A DNA stretch of 64,000 nucleotides from Paraburkholderia edwinii (GTDB lineage Bacteria; Pseudomonadota; Gammaproteobacteria; Burkholderiales; Burkholderiaceae): contig NZ_CP080096.1 of assembly GCF_019428685.1 (NCBI RefSeq), positions 2,790,001 through 2,854,000 on the forward strand, read 5' to 3'. Shown here in pieces: positions 17,448 to 26,735 of the stretch. A program made the position numbers and the translations under genes. Under the pieces are notes generated by a model. The model did not search any database. It worked only from the letters and a program-made list of their open reading frames with translations, and was not told where the DNA came from. The first letter of the stretch is position 1, and each line of letters starts with the position of its first letter.

Positions 17448-18466
17448 ACCACCGGCCCTCTTCTTCTGCGTCTTCGCCCCACGCGGGCGGAACGTCGCGC
17501 CCGCAGCCGTGGTACCGGCGCGCACTCGGCGACGGTACTACGGTCATCATCGCGATCCTCGCGGTGCTGACCGCGATCTTCGCGGCCACGCAATCCGACG
17601 CGCTGAGCCCATCGGTGCTGACCGACATTCTCAACAACAGCCTGCCGCTCGCGCTTGCCGCGGCCGGCGGCACGCTCGTCGTCCTGACGCGCGGCTTCGA
17701 TCTCTCGGTGGCCGGTGTCGTGTCGCTGACCAATGTGCTGGTCGCCGTGCACGGCGGCAGCGGCCCCTGGGGCGCGCTGCAAGGCGCCGCGATCGCGGTC
17801 GCCGCAGGCGCGGCAGTCGGCGCGATCAACGGCTATCTGGTCGCGTACTGGAACCTGCAGTCGATCGCGCTGACGCTCGCGACGATGATCGTCTGCTCGG
17901 GCGTCACGCTGCTGATTCTCGATGCGCCGGGCGGCGACGTGTCGGACTTCATGACGTACACGATGACCGATCGCATCGGCGGCGCCGTCCCGGTCGCGCT
18001 GGCGATCGCAGTCGCTGTCTTCGCGTTGTGGCGCGTGTTGCGGCGTACCGACTGGGGTGTGGGCCTCTATGGCACCGGCGCCGACGAATCGGCCGCGCTG
18101 CTCGCCGGTGTGCCGGTCAGGCGCGTCAAGCTCGTCGCCTACGTGCTCGCGGGCGTCTGCTATGGGCTCGCCGGCTTCATGCTGACCGCGTTGACGTCGA
18201 CCGGCACGCCGAACGCCGGCGATCCCTACCTGCTGCTCGTGTTCGCGGCGATCGCGCTCGGCGGCACGTCGTTCGCGGGCGGCCGCGGCGGCGTGGCCGG
18301 CTCGATGCTCGGCGCACTGACGCTCACGTTGTTGCAGAAGGTGCTGTTTTCGACCGGCGTGTCGTCGTTCTACACCGGCATTTTCCAGGGCGTGGTGATG
18401 ATCGCCGCGGTCGTGGTCGCCGTATTTTTTGCACGCGTCGCCACGCGCGGGGAGGCTCACGCATGA
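17444..18466 (+). CDS. Sugar ABC transporter permease, CUT2 (RbsC-like) 1
   Basis: A 340-residue inner-membrane protein with about ten hydrophobic segments. 'VLTRGFDLSVAGVVSLTNV' near residue 82 and 'FAAIALGGTSFAGGRGG' near 268 are the signature blocks of the BPD_transp_2 (RbsC/XylH) permease family. It overlaps the ATPase gene by four bases and the second permease gene by four bases. It is one half of the predicted heterodimeric channel. Confidence 0.93.
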   Translation: MNHRPSSSASSPHAGGTSRPQPWYRRALGDGTTVIIAILAVLTAIFAATQSDALSPSVLTDILNNSLPLALAAAGGTLVVLTRGFDLSVAGVVSLTNVLVAVHGGSGPWGALQGAAIAVAAGAAVGAINGYLVAYWNLQSIALTLATMIVCSGVTLLILDAPGGDVSDFMTYTMTDRIGGAVPVALAIAVAVFALWRVLRRTDWGVGLYGTGADESAALLAGVPVRRVKLVAYVLAGVCYGLAGFMLTALTSTGTPNAGDPYLLLVFAAIALGGTSFAGGRGGVAGSMLGALTLTLLQKVLFSTGVSSFYTGIFQGVVMIAAVVVAVFFARVATRGEAHA

Positions 18467-19509
18467 CGCAAACGCCTTTGACCGGCGGCCGGCCCGCCGA
18501 CACACGCGACGGCGATCGCACCACGGGTGTCCTCGCGCGGCTCGATCGCGACGTGCGCACAGCAATCGCCTTGTTCGCGATCTCGTTCGCGCTGATTGCC
18601 GCGTCGCGCGCGCTCGGCCCGAATTTCGGCAGCCTCGCGCAGATGAAAGCGATTCTGGTGATCTCGAGCTTCCTGATGGTGGTCGCATTCGGCCAGCAGA
18701 TGGTGATCCTGCTCGGCGGCCTCGATCTGAGCGTCGCGTCGATGATGACGTTAGGCGGCGTGCTCGCATTCAAGTGGATCGGCGGATCGGATGCGGCCGT
18801 AGTGTGGGGCGTGCCCGCTATTCTGCTAATCACTGCGGCGCTCGGCGCCCTGAGCGGCATAGGCGTCAGCATGGTGAAGATTCCGCCGTTCATCATGACG
18901 CTGGCGATGGGCGTGATCCTCTACGGCGTCACGCTCGGCTTCACGCAAGGCACGCCGACCGGGCAACCGTCCGCGGCGCTGTCGGCGCTGTTCGCGAACA
19001 CGTCTGCCGGCACGCCGATTCTCTATCTGATGGTGGTGGCGACCGCGGCCGGCTGCTTCCTGCAGATGCGCACGGGCTTCGGCCGCAAGCTCTATGCGCT
19101 CGGCACGAACCCGACGGCCGCCTATGTCGCCGCGCTGCCCGTGCATCGGCTGACGATCGGCGCCTATGCGATCAGCGGCGCGAGCGCGGGACTCGCCGGC
19201 ATCCTGATGCTCGGCTACGTGCGCGGCGTCACGCTCACGCTCGGCCAGAGCTACCTGCTGCCGTCGGTGGCGGCCGTCGTGATCGGCGGCACCTCGATTG
19301 TCGGCGGCCGCGGACTGTATCTCGGCGCGGCGGCCGGCGCCATCCTGCTCACCACGCTATCGACCATCGTCGCCTCGCTCGGCATCGCGCAGGGCTGGCG
19401 CACGATCGTCTACGGCGTCGTGATCTTTGTTGCGCTCGTGCTGTTGCGCGACGACCTCGCCACGCTCTTCAAACGCAGTGGCATCGCCTCAAAAGCAAAA
19501 CAGTCCTGA
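18463..19509 (+). CDS. Sugar ABC transporter permease, CUT2 (RbsC-like) 2
   Basis: This 348-residue BPD_transp_2 permease has the equivalent blocks 'VILLGGLDLSVASMMTLGG' and 'AAVVIGGTSIVGGRG'. GGAGG precedes the ATG at 18463, which overlaps the first permease's stop. Two distinct permeases in one CUT2 operon imply a heterodimeric channel. The binding-protein gene follows after 46 bases. Confidence 0.93.
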   Translation: MTQTPLTGGRPADTRDGDRTTGVLARLDRDVRTAIALFAISFALIAASRALGPNFGSLAQMKAILVISSFLMVVAFGQQMVILLGGLDLSVASMMTLGGVLAFKWIGGSDAAVVWGVPAILLITAALGALSGIGVSMVKIPPFIMTLAMGVILYGVTLGFTQGTPTGQPSAALSALFANTSAGTPILYLMVVATAAGCFLQMRTGFGRKLYALGTNPTAAYVAALPVHRLTIGAYAISGASAGLAGILMLGYVRGVTLTLGQSYLLPSVAAVVIGGTSIVGGRGLYLGAAAGAILLTTLSTIVASLGIAQGWRTIVYGVVIFVALVLLRDDLATLFKRSGIASKAKQS

Positions 19510-19555
19510 AACAACCCTGAAGACTGGGACATCCTAAAAGACATACGGAGGAAAC

Positions 19556-20779
19556 ATGACAGTCCGCTTCGCCCTCGCACAATGCGCCGCCGCGCTCACC
19601 GCCGTCGCGGCGCTTGCCGGCACCGCCGCGCACGCGCAGACGCCGCCGAAGAAGTACAAGGTCTATCTGAGCATGAGCTACAGCGGCAACGGCTATCAGA
19701 CCGAGACGTCGAACCTGATCAAGGCGCTAGCGGCGACGCCTCCGTACGACAAGCTCGTCGAGCTGAAAACGGTGATTTCCGGCACCGACGTGCAGGCTCA
19801 GGCAGCGGCGTATCAAAGCATGGTGTCGGCCGGAGCCGACGCGATCATCACCTTCCCGATTTCATCGACGGGCCTGAACCGCGCGATTCACGAAGCGTGC
19901 GAAAAACACGTACTGGTGTACACGTACAGCGGCACCGTGACCGAACCTTGCGCGCGCACGGTCAGCTACATCACGGCGGGCTTTGCGCAAAACACCGCGC
20001 AGTGGCTCGTCAACAAGCTGAACGGCAAGGGCAACGTGTTTATCGATCGCGGTGTGGCCGGCAATTCGGTCGACAAGATGAACTACGACGGCGCGATGAG
20101 CGTGTTCAAAAAATATCCGAACATCAAGGTCGTCGCCGAGTACTACGGCATGTGGAATAGCCAGACCACGCAGCAGGAAACCGCCAAGGCGCTTGCCGCG
20201 CATCCCGATGTCGACGCGATCTTCGGCGAGAACGGCGAGGACGGCATCGTCGCGGCGATGCTCGCCAGTGGTCAGAAGAAGCTCGTGCCCGTGACGGGCG
20301 AAAATACCAACGGCTTCCGGCTAGCCCTCGCCAACGCCGACCTCCGCAAGCGCGGGCTCGACGGCATATCGTCCGGCGATCCGATCAACGTATCGGGCTA
20401 TGCGTTCAAGCTCATGATGGAAGAGCTGACCGGCAAGCGCAAAGTGACCGTGCACAACATCGAATACCCGTTGCCGTGGGTACCGGCCGACAAGGTTAAG
20501 GTCTGCACCGGCGACTCGTTCGTCAACGGTTGCAACGCGTTCCCGTCGACGAAGGTGCCCGACTCGTTCAACACCGAAGTGTTCGATCCGGTGCTGACGC
20601 CCGAGTTGTCGCTGAATTCCGCGCTGCACGGCACGCCGACGCCGGGCGCGACGATTCAGCCGCTGCCGGCGAATGTCGTGAAGGAGGCGCCGAACGTGCC
20701 GGGTGTGAACTGCCAGCACTGCGAAGCGCCGGCGGATCTGTTCAAGCTGACGAAGGTATCGGCAACGGTCAAGCCTTGA
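19556..20779 (+). CDS. Sugar ABC transporter periplasmic binding protein with Cys-bearing C-terminal extension
   Basis: A 407-residue exported protein: a signal peptide ends near 'AHAQT' (about residue 27), followed by a ribose-binding-type periplasmic fold (Peripla_BP_4; 'AGADAIITFPISSTG', 'DAIFGENGEDGI'). Typical relatives are 310-350 residues. Here about 80 extra residues follow, with Cys317 and Cys326 and a CxxC pair (Cys386, Cys389; 'NCQHCEAP'). These could form disulphides or bind metal in the periplasm. GGAGG lies upstream of the ATG. It is the last gene before the strong hairpin at 20800-20841. Confidence 0.92.
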   Translation: MTVRFALAQCAAALTAVAALAGTAAHAQTPPKKYKVYLSMSYSGNGYQTETSNLIKALAATPPYDKLVELKTVISGTDVQAQAAAYQSMVSAGADAIITFPISSTGLNRAIHEACEKHVLVYTYSGTVTEPCARTVSYITAGFAQNTAQWLVNKLNGKGNVFIDRGVAGNSVDKMNYDGAMSVFKKYPNIKVVAEYYGMWNSQTTQQETAKALAAHPDVDAIFGENGEDGIVAAMLASGQKKLVPVTGENTNGFRLALANADLRKRGLDGISSGDPINVSGYAFKLMMEELTGKRKVTVHNIEYPLPWVPADKVKVCTGDSFVNGCNAFPSTKVPDSFNTEVFDPVLTPELSLNSALHGTPTPGATIQPLPANVVKEAPNVPGVNCQHCEAPADLFKLTKVSATVKP

Positions 20780-20799
20780 GCGTCGCGTGAACCACCGTC

Positions 20800-20841
20800 A
20801 GCGGGCCGGGCGCGGCTTTCCGGAGCCGCGCCCGGCCCGCT
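20800..20841 (+). terminator. Very strong GC-rich hairpin after the CUT2 operon
   Basis: An uninterrupted 18-base-pair stem (20800-20817 with 20824-20841) closes on the six-base loop TTCCGG and is followed by TTGTG. It starts 20 bases after the binding-protein stop and lies before the amidohydrolase gene, so it should end or strongly attenuate the operon transcript and stabilise its 3' end. Confidence 0.8.
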
Positions 20842-20894
20842 TGTGAAGCACCCCATTTCCTGTATTTCCCTCGTCGTTCATGGAGGCCGCTCCT

Positions 20895-21776
20895 GTGAGC
20901 ATCCCCGTCTGCGCTCCCGCACGCCCGCTATCGCGTGCGCCGCAAAAACGGCTGCCGGCCGGCACCGTCGATTGCCATTTCCACGTATTCGGACCCGAGC
21001 ATGCGTGGCCCTACGCGCCGGGCCGCAGCTATACGCCGCCCGACGCGACGCTCGCGGATTACGAAGCGCTCGCCGACAGCTTCGGCATTGCGCGCTCGGT
21101 CATCATCCAGCCGAGCCCGTACGGCATGGATAACCGGCGCAGTCTGCAGGCGATCGCGGACAGCCGTCTGCCGATGCGCGCGGTGCTGGTGGTCGAGCCC
21201 GGCGTTAGCGATAACGATCTTGCCGAATTCCATCGGCTCGGCGCGCGCGGCGTGCGTCTGAATCTGCTGTTCGGCGCGGGCCTCGCGCTCGAGACCGCGC
21301 AAACGCTCGCGCGGCGGATTCAAGGATTCGGCTGGCATCTGCAATTTCTCGCCGACGTCTCGACGCTTGCGGGGCTGACCGGCTTCGTCGAACGCCTCGG
21401 CGTGCCTGCCGTGTTCGATCACCTCGGCCATGTGCCCACACACAAGGGTATTCGCGATGTGGGTTTCCAGAATCTGCTCGCGCTGGTTCGCGACGGACTC
21501 GCATGGGTCAAGCTGTCCGGTACGTATCGCAGCACCGGGCTGCACGCGACGCCTTATGTCGATACTCGACCGTTTATCGATGCGCTGATCGAGGCCAACC
21601 CGCGGCAACTGGTTTGGGGTACCGACTGGCCGCATCCGGCAATTCCGGTGCCGATGCCCGACGATGCGGACCTCGTCGATCAGTTCGACGAATGGGTCGA
21701 CGATCCGGCAGTGCGACAGTCGATCTTCGTCGACAACCCGGAGCGGCTGTACGGCTTCGACCCATACCACCAATAA
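20895..21776 (+). CDS. Amidohydrolase (PF04909), sugar-lactonase/LigI-like
   Basis: About 293 residues with the amidohydrolase-2 TIM barrel: metal/active-site 'DCHFHVFG', 'GVRLNLLF', 'FDHLGH' and 'WGTDWPHP'. Known relatives hydrolyse lactones: 2-pyrone-4,6-dicarboxylate (LigI), L-fuconolactone and galactarolactone. The GTG at 20895 is preferred because GGAGG sits eight bases upstream; an in-frame ATG at 20880 would put that site inside the gene. Its place just after a sugar ABC operon with an SDR dehydrogenase suggests hydrolysis of a sugar lactone formed by the SDR. Confidence 0.85.
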   Translation: MSIPVCAPARPLSRAPQKRLPAGTVDCHFHVFGPEHAWPYAPGRSYTPPDATLADYEALADSFGIARSVIIQPSPYGMDNRRSLQAIADSRLPMRAVLVVEPGVSDNDLAEFHRLGARGVRLNLLFGAGLALETAQTLARRIQGFGWHLQFLADVSTLAGLTGFVERLGVPAVFDHLGHVPTHKGIRDVGFQNLLALVRDGLAWVKLSGTYRSTGLHATPYVDTRPFIDALIEANPRQLVWGTDWPHPAIPVPMPDDADLVDQFDEWVDDPAVRQSIFVDNPERLYGFDPYHQ

Positions 21777-21931
21777 ACAGAAGTAAAGGCCCAGCCGGTC
21801 AAAAGCAGGTTGAACCTCGCGACACGAATAGCGTGAGGGTGCTGTGTGTTAACGCCGATGCATTGCATGCGGCACGTCACCACACATCACCCACGTTTGC
21901 GGATCGCACCCGCAAACACGCGAGGGATCTC

Positions 21932-23368
21932 ATGGCCAGGAGTCTAGAAAGAATCAGGCACGTCGTTGTTGTCATGTTCGAGAATCGTTCTCTCGATACG
22001 ATGCTCGGCTGGCTCTATCCGGATGGCGATTTGCCGCAACGCGTGTTGCCCCGCGGCAGTTCGCCGGCTTTCGACGGCCTGCGCGCCGATTTCTCGAATC
22101 CGTCTCGCTCGGGAAAACGGATCTTCGTCACAGGTTCCGTGTCGAATACCGGCGTGCCGGACCCCGATCCGCAGGAAACCTTCTTCAACGTCGACGCGCA
22201 GATATTCGGACCACGAGACGGCATTACGCCGCCGCTGCCGCCGATGCAAGGCTTCGTACTCAACTACCAGACGACGCCGACGCGCGACCCGAGCCAGGTC
22301 ATGCAAGCCCATAGCCCGATACAGGTGCCGGTGCTGTCGTCGCTGGCTCGCTCATATGCAGTGAGCGATGCGTGGTTTGCCTCGGTACCGAGCCAGACCT
22401 GGCCGAATCGCGCGTTCGCGCACGCAGGCACATCGAACGGTCACGTCAACAACGAAACCTTTACGCGAAACCCCGGAACCCGAGGCTTGCCCGATCCGTT
22501 TGAGTGGAATATGAGGACCATCTTCAATGTGCTCGAAGATGCCGATGTTCCGTGGGCCATCTATCACAACACGACCGTGATTCCGTCGCTCACGCGCACC
22601 ATGTTTCCGCAGTTATGGCTCGAATCGCTGTCGCCGCGCTTCAAGCGTTTTTCCGCATTCGTCGACGCATGTGCGACGGGTTCGTTGCCGGCGTACTCGT
22701 TTATCGAGCCGAGTTTCCTGATCGAACCGACCGATCAGCATCCGCCACACGACGTGAGCGCCGGCGACTACTTTCTCTACCGCATATGGAAGGCAGTCAG
22801 CACGTCGCCCGCATGGCGCGAGACGCTGCTGCTTATCACGTTCGACGAGCATGGCGGCACCTTCGATCACGTGTTGCCGCCCGCCAACGCGACGCCACCC
22901 GATGCTGCGAACCCACGCGGCGACGACGGGTTCGGCTTCGACCGCTTCGGCATACGCGTACCGGCCGTGCTGGTATCGCCATATATCGCGCGAGGCACGG
23001 TGTTCCGCTCGCCGAGTTCCACGCCTTACGATCACACTTCGATTCTCGCGACACTGCGCGACTGGCTCGAAATTCCTTCGGCGCGGATGCTGACGAGCGC
23101 GCGGATCGCGCAGGCGCCGACGCTCGCGCAGGTTCTGACGCTTGAAACACCGCGTGACGACCTGCCCGATATTTTCGCGCCGTCCGACGTGTTCGAGCAT
23201 CCTTCGCTAAGCAAACCGATCAACGATCTGCAGATGAGCCTCGTGACCGGCAGCGCGCGGCGCTTCGGACTCGATCCCAAGGTGATCGGCTCCCTGATGA
23301 ATACGCGCGCGGATGCCGTGCGGTTCTTCAACGGCATGGCAAGGCAACACAAGCCCGACGGCACGTGA
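21932..23368 (+). CDS. Phosphoesterase family protein (phospholipase C / acid phosphatase type)
   Basis: A 478-residue member of the PF04185 family. Metal and catalytic motifs are all present: 'MFENRSLD' near residue 16, 'SNGHVNNETF', 'DQHPPHDV' and 'FDEHGGTFDHVLPP'. The family hydrolyses phospholipid head groups or phosphomonoesters. Unlike most members it has no Tat or Sec signal at the chosen ATG (21932), so it may be cytosolic or leave by another route. The open frame continues far upstream but overlaps the amidohydrolase in another frame and has no homology there. It lacks the C-terminal domains of the long Burkholderia PLCs. Confidence 0.85.
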   Translation: MARSLERIRHVVVVMFENRSLDTMLGWLYPDGDLPQRVLPRGSSPAFDGLRADFSNPSRSGKRIFVTGSVSNTGVPDPDPQETFFNVDAQIFGPRDGITPPLPPMQGFVLNYQTTPTRDPSQVMQAHSPIQVPVLSSLARSYAVSDAWFASVPSQTWPNRAFAHAGTSNGHVNNETFTRNPGTRGLPDPFEWNMRTIFNVLEDADVPWAIYHNTTVIPSLTRTMFPQLWLESLSPRFKRFSAFVDACATGSLPAYSFIEPSFLIEPTDQHPPHDVSAGDYFLYRIWKAVSTSPAWRETLLLITFDEHGGTFDHVLPPANATPPDAANPRGDDGFGFDRFGIRVPAVLVSPYIARGTVFRSPSSTPYDHTSILATLRDWLEIPSARMLTSARIAQAPTLAQVLTLETPRDDLPDIFAPSDVFEHPSLSKPINDLQMSLVTGSARRFGLDPKVIGSLMNTRADAVRFFNGMARQHKPDGT

Positions 23369-23444
23369 CACAGCGGTTGCCGTCGACCGGGTTTGGGCCT
23401 ACCTCACCTACCGCCGGCACTACCCGGCTCATCACCGACACGGA

Positions 23445-24341
23445 TCACTCCAACGGGTAGTCGCGCGCCATGATTTCGGTGAGAAACGACGCGACTGCCG
23501 CGATACGCGGCACCCGGCGCAAATATTGATGAGAACTCATCCATACGTCGCGCGTCACCTCCAGCCGTTTCAGCGGAATCAGCGCAAGACCGAACCGCTC
23601 GGCCCGCGCAAACTCCGGCAGCATGACGATCCCCGCCCCCGCCGCGGCCGCAAACATCTGCGCGATCATGCTGGTCGAGTGGAACGCGATGGGCGGCTCG
23701 GCGATTGCATCGTCGAGCCAGCGAACCGCGTCCAGTTGAATCAGGTCGTCGACGTAGCCGACGAAGCGATGCGCTCGCAATTCGTCGATCGTTCGAGGCG
23801 TGCCGAACGCCGCAAGGTAATCGGGATGGGCATACAGGTGCAGCGCAAAGCGCCCGATATGTTCGATGTCCAGATTGACGCCGCGCGGCTCGAAAAAGCC
23901 GAGGAAAAGATCGGCTTCACGGTGCGAGATGCGCACGTCCGTCGCGGACGTCACCAGTTCCACCGTCAGGCCCGGATGGCGTTGCTTTAGTTTGACGAAC
24001 TGTTCGCTCAGATAAAGCGACGCAATCCCCTCCATTGTTGCGATGCGCACATGACCGGCGTGCCCCGGTAGTGCCCCGTTCATCAGATCGCCGAGCGTCA
24101 GCACATTGGCCTCGACGGCTTCGACGTGAGCCAGCATCTCGCGCCCCTGTGCATTGAGCCGGTATCCCTGCCGGTCGCGTTCGAATACCGGCGTCTCGAG
24201 CGCGAATTCAAGCGCCGAAATGCGCCGGCCGACTGTGGCGTGATCCATGCCGAGCAAACGCCCGGCCTTCGAGAGATTGCCGGCGCGGGATACGGCGAGG
24301 AAGACGCGCAAGTCGTCCCAGCTCAGGCGGTTCATGTTCAT
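23445..24341 (-). CDS. LysR-family transcriptional regulator
   Basis: The 298-residue protein has the LysR HTH ('LRVFLAVSRAGNLSKAGRLLG') and a short effector domain of the group acting on amino-acid or organic-acid genes. It is convergent with the phosphoesterase gene and divergent, across 190 bases, from the DUF485/symporter/nitrilase genes, which are its likely targets. Confidence 0.93.
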   Translation of the reverse strand: MNMNRLSWDDLRVFLAVSRAGNLSKAGRLLGMDHATVGRRISALEFALETPVFERDRQGYRLNAQGREMLAHVEAVEANVLTLGDLMNGALPGHAGHVRIATMEGIASLYLSEQFVKLKQRHPGLTVELVTSATDVRISHREADLFLGFFEPRGVNLDIEHIGRFALHLYAHPDYLAAFGTPRTIDELRAHRFVGYVDDLIQLDAVRWLDDAIAEPPIAFHSTSMIAQMFAAAAGAGIVMLPEFARAERFGLALIPLKRLEVTRDVWMSSHQYLRRVPRIAAVASFLTEIMARDYPLE

Positions 24342-24531
24342 GGCAGCGTGGGTGCGGTTTTCATCGCGCTATTCTCGCCGTGCAATTTTGCACATGCCAT
24401 AGATTGTTTTCCGTTTCGTGCGGAAAGGTAGCTTTCATAGACTTCGGATCACCAGCCGGAGTTTCGCGCTTGCATCCCCCTGTACTCGCCCCGGCCGGTC
24501 GACTACCTGACACTACCTGACGGAGACACCG

Positions 24532-24873
24532 ATGGCCGAAAGCGACACGGACTGGGAGGCAATGCTCGCAAGCGAGCGTTTCAAACGGCTGGCACGCCGA
24601 CGGCGCAACACGGTCGTCGTCCTTGGACTGGTTTCCGCGCTTTACTATTTTTCCATTCCCGCGCTGATCGCCTGGGCGCCGGACATCTTCCGCATCAGAC
24701 TCGCCGCAGGCATCAATCTGGGCACCGCGTTCGCGGTCTCGCAGTATCCGTTCGGTGGGCTGATCGTCTACGTTTTCATGCGCCGCACCGCGGCGATCGA
24801 TCGCGCCGCGGCCGGTCTTGCCGAGCGGCCGAACTCCGGCGTCGCGCTCGCGGAGGAACATCATGCGTACTAG
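24532..24873 (+). CDS. DUF485 inner-membrane protein (YjcH-like)
   Basis: The 113-residue protein has two transmembrane segments (about 35-55 and 65-85) and the DUF485 signature 'LASERFKRLARRRRN'. DUF485 proteins are encoded directly upstream of SSS-family acetate-type symporters and are thought to be accessory subunits. The next gene is exactly such a symporter, with its start 11 bases inside this gene's end, indicating translational coupling. Confidence 0.9.
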   Translation: MAESDTDWEAMLASERFKRLARRRRNTVVVLGLVSALYYFSIPALIAWAPDIFRIRLAAGINLGTAFAVSQYPFGGLIVYVFMRRTAAIDRAAAGLAERPNSGVALAEEHHAY

Positions 24874-26734
24874 CCTGCGTGCCGCATGCGCGACGGCCTG
24901 CCTTGCCGCGACAATGCCCGCTTATGCCGCAGGCGTCGACGCAGCCGCGGTCAGCCATCCCGCGTTGACCTATGCCGTGTTCGGTCTCGTCATCATGTCG
25001 ACGCTATTGATCACATGGTTCGCATCCCGCAGCAACCGTACCGCGGGCGACTTCTATACCGCGGGCGGCAGCATCGGGCCGGCGAAAAACGGGCTCGCCA
25101 TTGCCGGCGATTATCTGTCGGCAGCGGCCTTTCTCGGCGCGTCCGGACTCATCGCGCTCTATGGCTTCGACGGGATGATCTATCTGGTCGGATTCTTTGC
25201 CGCGTTCATCCCGGTGCTGCTCTTTATCGCCGAGCCGTGCCGCAATCTGGGGCGCTACACGATCGGCGATGTGCTCGTCGCCCGCAACAGCTTCCGCTCG
25301 ACCAAAGCGGTATCCGCGGTGTCGAGTGTAGTCGTCGCGCTGGCTTACATGATTCCGCAGATCGTCGGCGGCGCGGTCATCGTGCGCGCGCTCGTCGGCA
25401 TCGACTACAACGTCTCGGTTTGCGGGGTCGGCGGCCTGATGCTCGTGTATGTCGCGTGCGGCGGCATGAAAGCAACCACCTGGGTGCAGGTCATCAAGGC
25501 TGTGCTGCTGATCGGCACGTCGTTCGTGCTTGTCGTGCTCGCGTGGCTGCCATTCGGCTTTCGCGTCCCTGCTTTCATGGATGCCGTGGTGCACAGCCCG
25601 TTCGTGCAGGCCCATGTCGCGTCGATGGCGGCGGCAGGAGGACTGACCGGCGACGAACTCGGTTGGCGCTTTCTCGAGCCCGGCCTGTATCTGAACAAGC
25701 CACTCGAACTGCTTTCGCTCGGGCTCGCACTCGTGCTCGGTACCGCGGCGATGCCGCACATCCTGATGCGCCTGTTTACCGTGAAGGACGCGAAAGCCGC
25801 ACGGCAGTCCGTGATGTGGGCGATGCTCGGCATCGGCGTGTGCCACCTGTCGATCGTCGCGATCGGTTTTGCGGCCGCCTATTTCGTGGGCGCGCCGCTG
25901 ATCGCATCGCTCGACAAAGGCGGCAATCTCGCGGCGCCGCTGCTTGCCCAGGCGCTGACCGGCGGACGCGGCAGCGTGGGCGGCGACCTGATGCTCGCCT
26001 TTATTGCCGCGGTCGCATTCGCCACCATCGTCGCCGTGGTGGCCGGGCTGACACTGGCCGCCGCGTCGTCGCTCGCGCACGACGTCTACGTCGGCGCGCT
26101 GAAGAGCGGGCGCGCGACGGATCGGCAACAGGTAATGGCAGCGCGCGTGGCCACGCTCGCGGTCGGCGCGGTCGCCATCGGTGTCAGCATCCTCGAGCGC
26201 GGCCAGAACGTCGCGCAGCTCGTCGGGCTCGGCTACGCGGTCGCCGCGTCGGCCAATCTCCCCGCCCTCGTGCTGACGCTGTACTGGAAGCGAACGACGA
26301 CGCAAGGCGTACTGGTCGGGATTGTCGGCGGGACGCTCGCCGCGATCGCCCTCGTGCTCGTTTCGCCGAACATGACTTATCCGGCGATGGCGCGGGCACA
26401 GGCACTGCAACAGGTAGCCGACATCGACAGACAACTGACCGCCGGCCCGCCCGCGACCGCGACTGCTACCGCGAACCGGCAGCATTTGCTGGCGAGCCGC
26501 AGCGCGGCGCAAGCGGCCGCCGATGCCATTCCCGCCGACGCCACGAGCCTCGTCGGACTCAGAGCGCCCCTTATCAGTTTGCGCAATCCGGGAATCATCT
26601 CGATTCCTGTCGGCTTCTTCCTCGTCGTCCTTGTTTCGCTGCTCACGCGCGATGCCACGGCACGCAAGCGTTGGGCGGAACTCGTGGTGCGCCGCGAGAC
26701 CGGTTACGGCGCCGTTTCCGCAGTCGATCACTAA
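24863..26734 (+). CDS. Sodium:solute symporter, ActP/MctP-like
   Basis: The 623-residue SSS-family carrier begins with a cleavable-looking hydrophobic leader ('MPAYAAG') and about 13 transmembrane segments, with 'AGDYLSAAAFLGASGLIAL' near residue 87 as in ActP. Between its last helices it has a hydrophilic, Ala/Thr/Gln-rich insertion (about residues 510-570) absent from E. coli ActP (about 550 residues). It probably imports a short monocarboxylate. The nitrilase gene follows after 43 bases. Confidence 0.9.
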   Translation: MRTSLRAACATACLAATMPAYAAGVDAAAVSHPALTYAVFGLVIMSTLLITWFASRSNRTAGDFYTAGGSIGPAKNGLAIAGDYLSAAAFLGASGLIALYGFDGMIYLVGFFAAFIPVLLFIAEPCRNLGRYTIGDVLVARNSFRSTKAVSAVSSVVVALAYMIPQIVGGAVIVRALVGIDYNVSVCGVGGLMLVYVACGGMKATTWVQVIKAVLLIGTSFVLVVLAWLPFGFRVPAFMDAVVHSPFVQAHVASMAAAGGLTGDELGWRFLEPGLYLNKPLELLSLGLALVLGTAAMPHILMRLFTVKDAKAARQSVMWAMLGIGVCHLSIVAIGFAAAYFVGAPLIASLDKGGNLAAPLLAQALTGGRGSVGGDLMLAFIAAVAFATIVAVVAGLTLAAASSLAHDVYVGALKSGRATDRQQVMAARVATLAVGAVAIGVSILERGQNVAQLVGLGYAVAASANLPALVLTLYWKRTTTQGVLVGIVGGTLAAIALVLVSPNMTYPAMARAQALQQVADIDRQLTAGPPATATATANRQHLLASRSAAQAAADAIPADATSLVGLRAPLISLRNPGIISIPVGFFLVVLVSLLTRDATARKRWAELVVRRETGYGAVSAVDH

Positions 26735-26735
26735 T

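Noticed and set aside
21503..21931. N-terminal extension of the phosphoesterase gene
   Set aside because: The extension overlaps the amidohydrolase in another frame and has no homology; the family motif begins just after ATG 21932.
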